From an uncultured Clostridia bacterium (GTDB lineage Bacteria; Bacillota; Clostridia; Peptostreptococcales; Anaerovoracaceae): a stretch of DNA of 6,939 nt. The stretch's first letter is position 1. Each line of letters opens with the position of its first letter. This document shows, one piece after another, positions 6,464 through 6,939 of the stretch. The notes under the pieces were generated by a model. The model had not been told where the DNA came from. It made no database searches and saw nothing but the letters and a program-made list of their open reading frames with translations. The stretch spans positions 1 to 6,939 of the forward strand of contig CAKQNZ010000114.1 of NCBI GenBank assembly GCA_934255435.1, in the 5' to 3' direction. The position numbers and the translations under genes were made by a program.

Positions 6464-6804
6464 TGGAACCAAGAGAACTTGCACTGAAAATCGCAAGACA
6501 GCTCGATGAGAAAAAAGCATCGGATGTTACGATCATCAACATTTCTCAGAAAGCTTCATTCGCAGATTATTTCGTTCTGGCGTCAGGCGGCAGCGACAGG
6601 CAGATGGGGGCTCTGGTGGATGTCGTCGAAGACCTGCTGGAACCTGAAGGTATATTCCCTAAAAGCATAGAAGGGAAGAAAACATCAGGCTGGATACTTA
6701 TGGACTACGGTGATGTCATAGTGAATGTCATGACCGCTGAAATGCGTGAAAAATACAATATCGAAAGAGTTTGGGGCGATTGCGATATAGAGGATATCAA
6801 CTGA
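6460..6804 (+). CDS. rsfS: Ribosome silencing factor
   Basis: A 114-residue RsfS/DUF143 protein. It binds ribosomal protein uL14 on the large subunit and blocks joining of the small subunit, which lowers translation in stationary phase or starvation. The fold marks are present: the N-terminal helix, SDVTIINIS at 21-29, FADYFVLASGGSDRQ at 34-48, SGWILMDYGDVIV at 76-88 and the final YNIERVWGDC at 99-108. The residue after DVIV is Asn89, where His is usual; the rest of the segment is intact. Length is normal. Two consecutive ATGs start the gene (6460 and 6463), so the product may begin with one or two Met. It shares ATGA with the yqeK stop and is 14 bases upstream of leuS, a close link between a translation brake and a synthetase. 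Confidence 0.95.
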   Translation: MMEPRELALKIARQLDEKKASDVTIINISQKASFADYFVLASGGSDRQMGALVDVVEDLLEPEGIFPKSIEGKKTSGWILMDYGDVIVNVMTAEMREKYNIERVWGDCDIEDIN

Positions 6805-6807
6805 ACC

Positions 6808-6813
6808 GGAGGT
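6808..6813 (+). promoter_or_regulatory. leuS ribosome binding site
   Basis: GGAGGT is a perfect Shine-Dalgarno, 5 bases before the ATG at 6819, in the 14-base rsfS-leuS gap. It supports a real start for the partial gene at the right edge. Confidence 0.87.
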
Positions 6814-6818
6814 AGAAA

Positions 6819-6939
6819 ATGATAGAAAAATACAACTTTACCGAGATAGAAAAGAAATGGCAGAAAAGATGGGAAGAAGAGAAGCCTTTCAAAGTAAGTG
6901 AAGACAAAACCAAAGAGAAATATTATGTTCTTGAAATGT
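6819..6939 (+). CDS. leuS: Leucyl-tRNA synthetase, N-terminal part (3' end outside window)
   Basis: Only the first 40 codons are in the window. The peptide starts [18 protein letters not shown] and ends KEKYYVLEM, the conserved N terminus of bacterial leucyl-tRNA synthetase just before the FPYPSG and HIGH-like ATP-binding motifs, which would fall right after base 6939. The full enzyme, a class I synthetase with an editing domain that charges tRNA-Leu, is usually a little over 800 residues. ValRS and IleRS share the KWQ-like opening, but the YYVLEM segment and its spacing fit LeuRS best. The gene follows rsfS by 14 bases with its own strong ribosome binding site and no terminator between them. 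Confidence 0.92.
   Translation, partial: MIEKYNFTEIEKKWQKRWEEEKPFKVSEDKTKEKYYVLEM

Larger units (their letters stand above)
2..6939 (+). other. Probable single transcription unit (operon)
   Basis: All nine genes point the same way. Gaps are 34, 4, 19, 1 and 14 bases; overlaps are 14, 17 and 4 bases. No hairpin followed by a T-run occurs at any junction and no junction leaves room for a normal promoter plus leader. The simplest reading is one polycistronic message entering from the left and leaving to the right. Internal promoters inside coding regions cannot be excluded by eye. Confidence 0.75.

Noticed and set aside
1..6939. Mobile element, phage, defence or other unknown system
   Set aside because: Every stretch over 34 bases is accounted for by a conserved housekeeping gene; no transposase, integrase, repeats or composition break were seen.

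Overview
The window is one tightly packed stretch of housekeeping genes, all on the + strand. It holds seven complete genes, the 3' end of an eighth (dtd) and the 5' start of a ninth (leuS). Only about 72 bases lie between genes; the largest gap is 34 bases, and four junctions overlap or nearly touch. No RNA gene, insertion sequence, phage remnant, CRISPR array, terminator or convincing promoter was seen. The promoter presumably lies upstream of base 1 and the end of the transcript beyond base 6939.

The organism is most likely an anaerobic Firmicute of class Clostridia. The reasons are the order dtd, metallo-beta-lactamase-fold hydrolase, hemZ, hisS, aspS, which I associate with that class; a HemZ-type radical SAM protein; a cysteine-rich HisRS; and strong AGGAGG-type ribosome binding sites. 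Base composition is mid-range (mid-40s percent GC by eye). Codon use favours AGA/AGG for Arg and uses ATA freely for Ile, while Leu is mostly CTG/CTT. I cannot name a family or genus.

Layout: 2-208 dtd (C-terminal part); 243-872 glyoxalase II-like hydrolase; 859-2229 hemZ (TTG start inside the previous gene); 2234-3487 hisS; 3507-5267 aspS; 5269-5874 nadD; 5858-6463 yqeK; 6460-6804 rsfS; 6819-6939 leuS (first 40 codons).

The genes form two familiar blocks joined end to end. The first (dtd to aspS) covers proofreading of mischarged tRNA, an unassigned thioester/metabolite hydrolase, an anaerobic radical SAM enzyme and two class II aminoacyl-tRNA synthetases. The second (nadD-yqeK-rsfS-leuS) covers NAD synthesis, Ap4A hydrolysis, ribosome silencing and a class I synthetase. 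The shared theme is translation capacity and its nucleotide by-products: synthetases can make Ap4A, YqeK degrades it, Dtd clears D-aminoacyl-tRNA and RsfS blocks subunit joining in starvation. This linkage is an inference from gene order. I found no new biological system; the findings are modest points about gene arrangement, start sites and residue variants.
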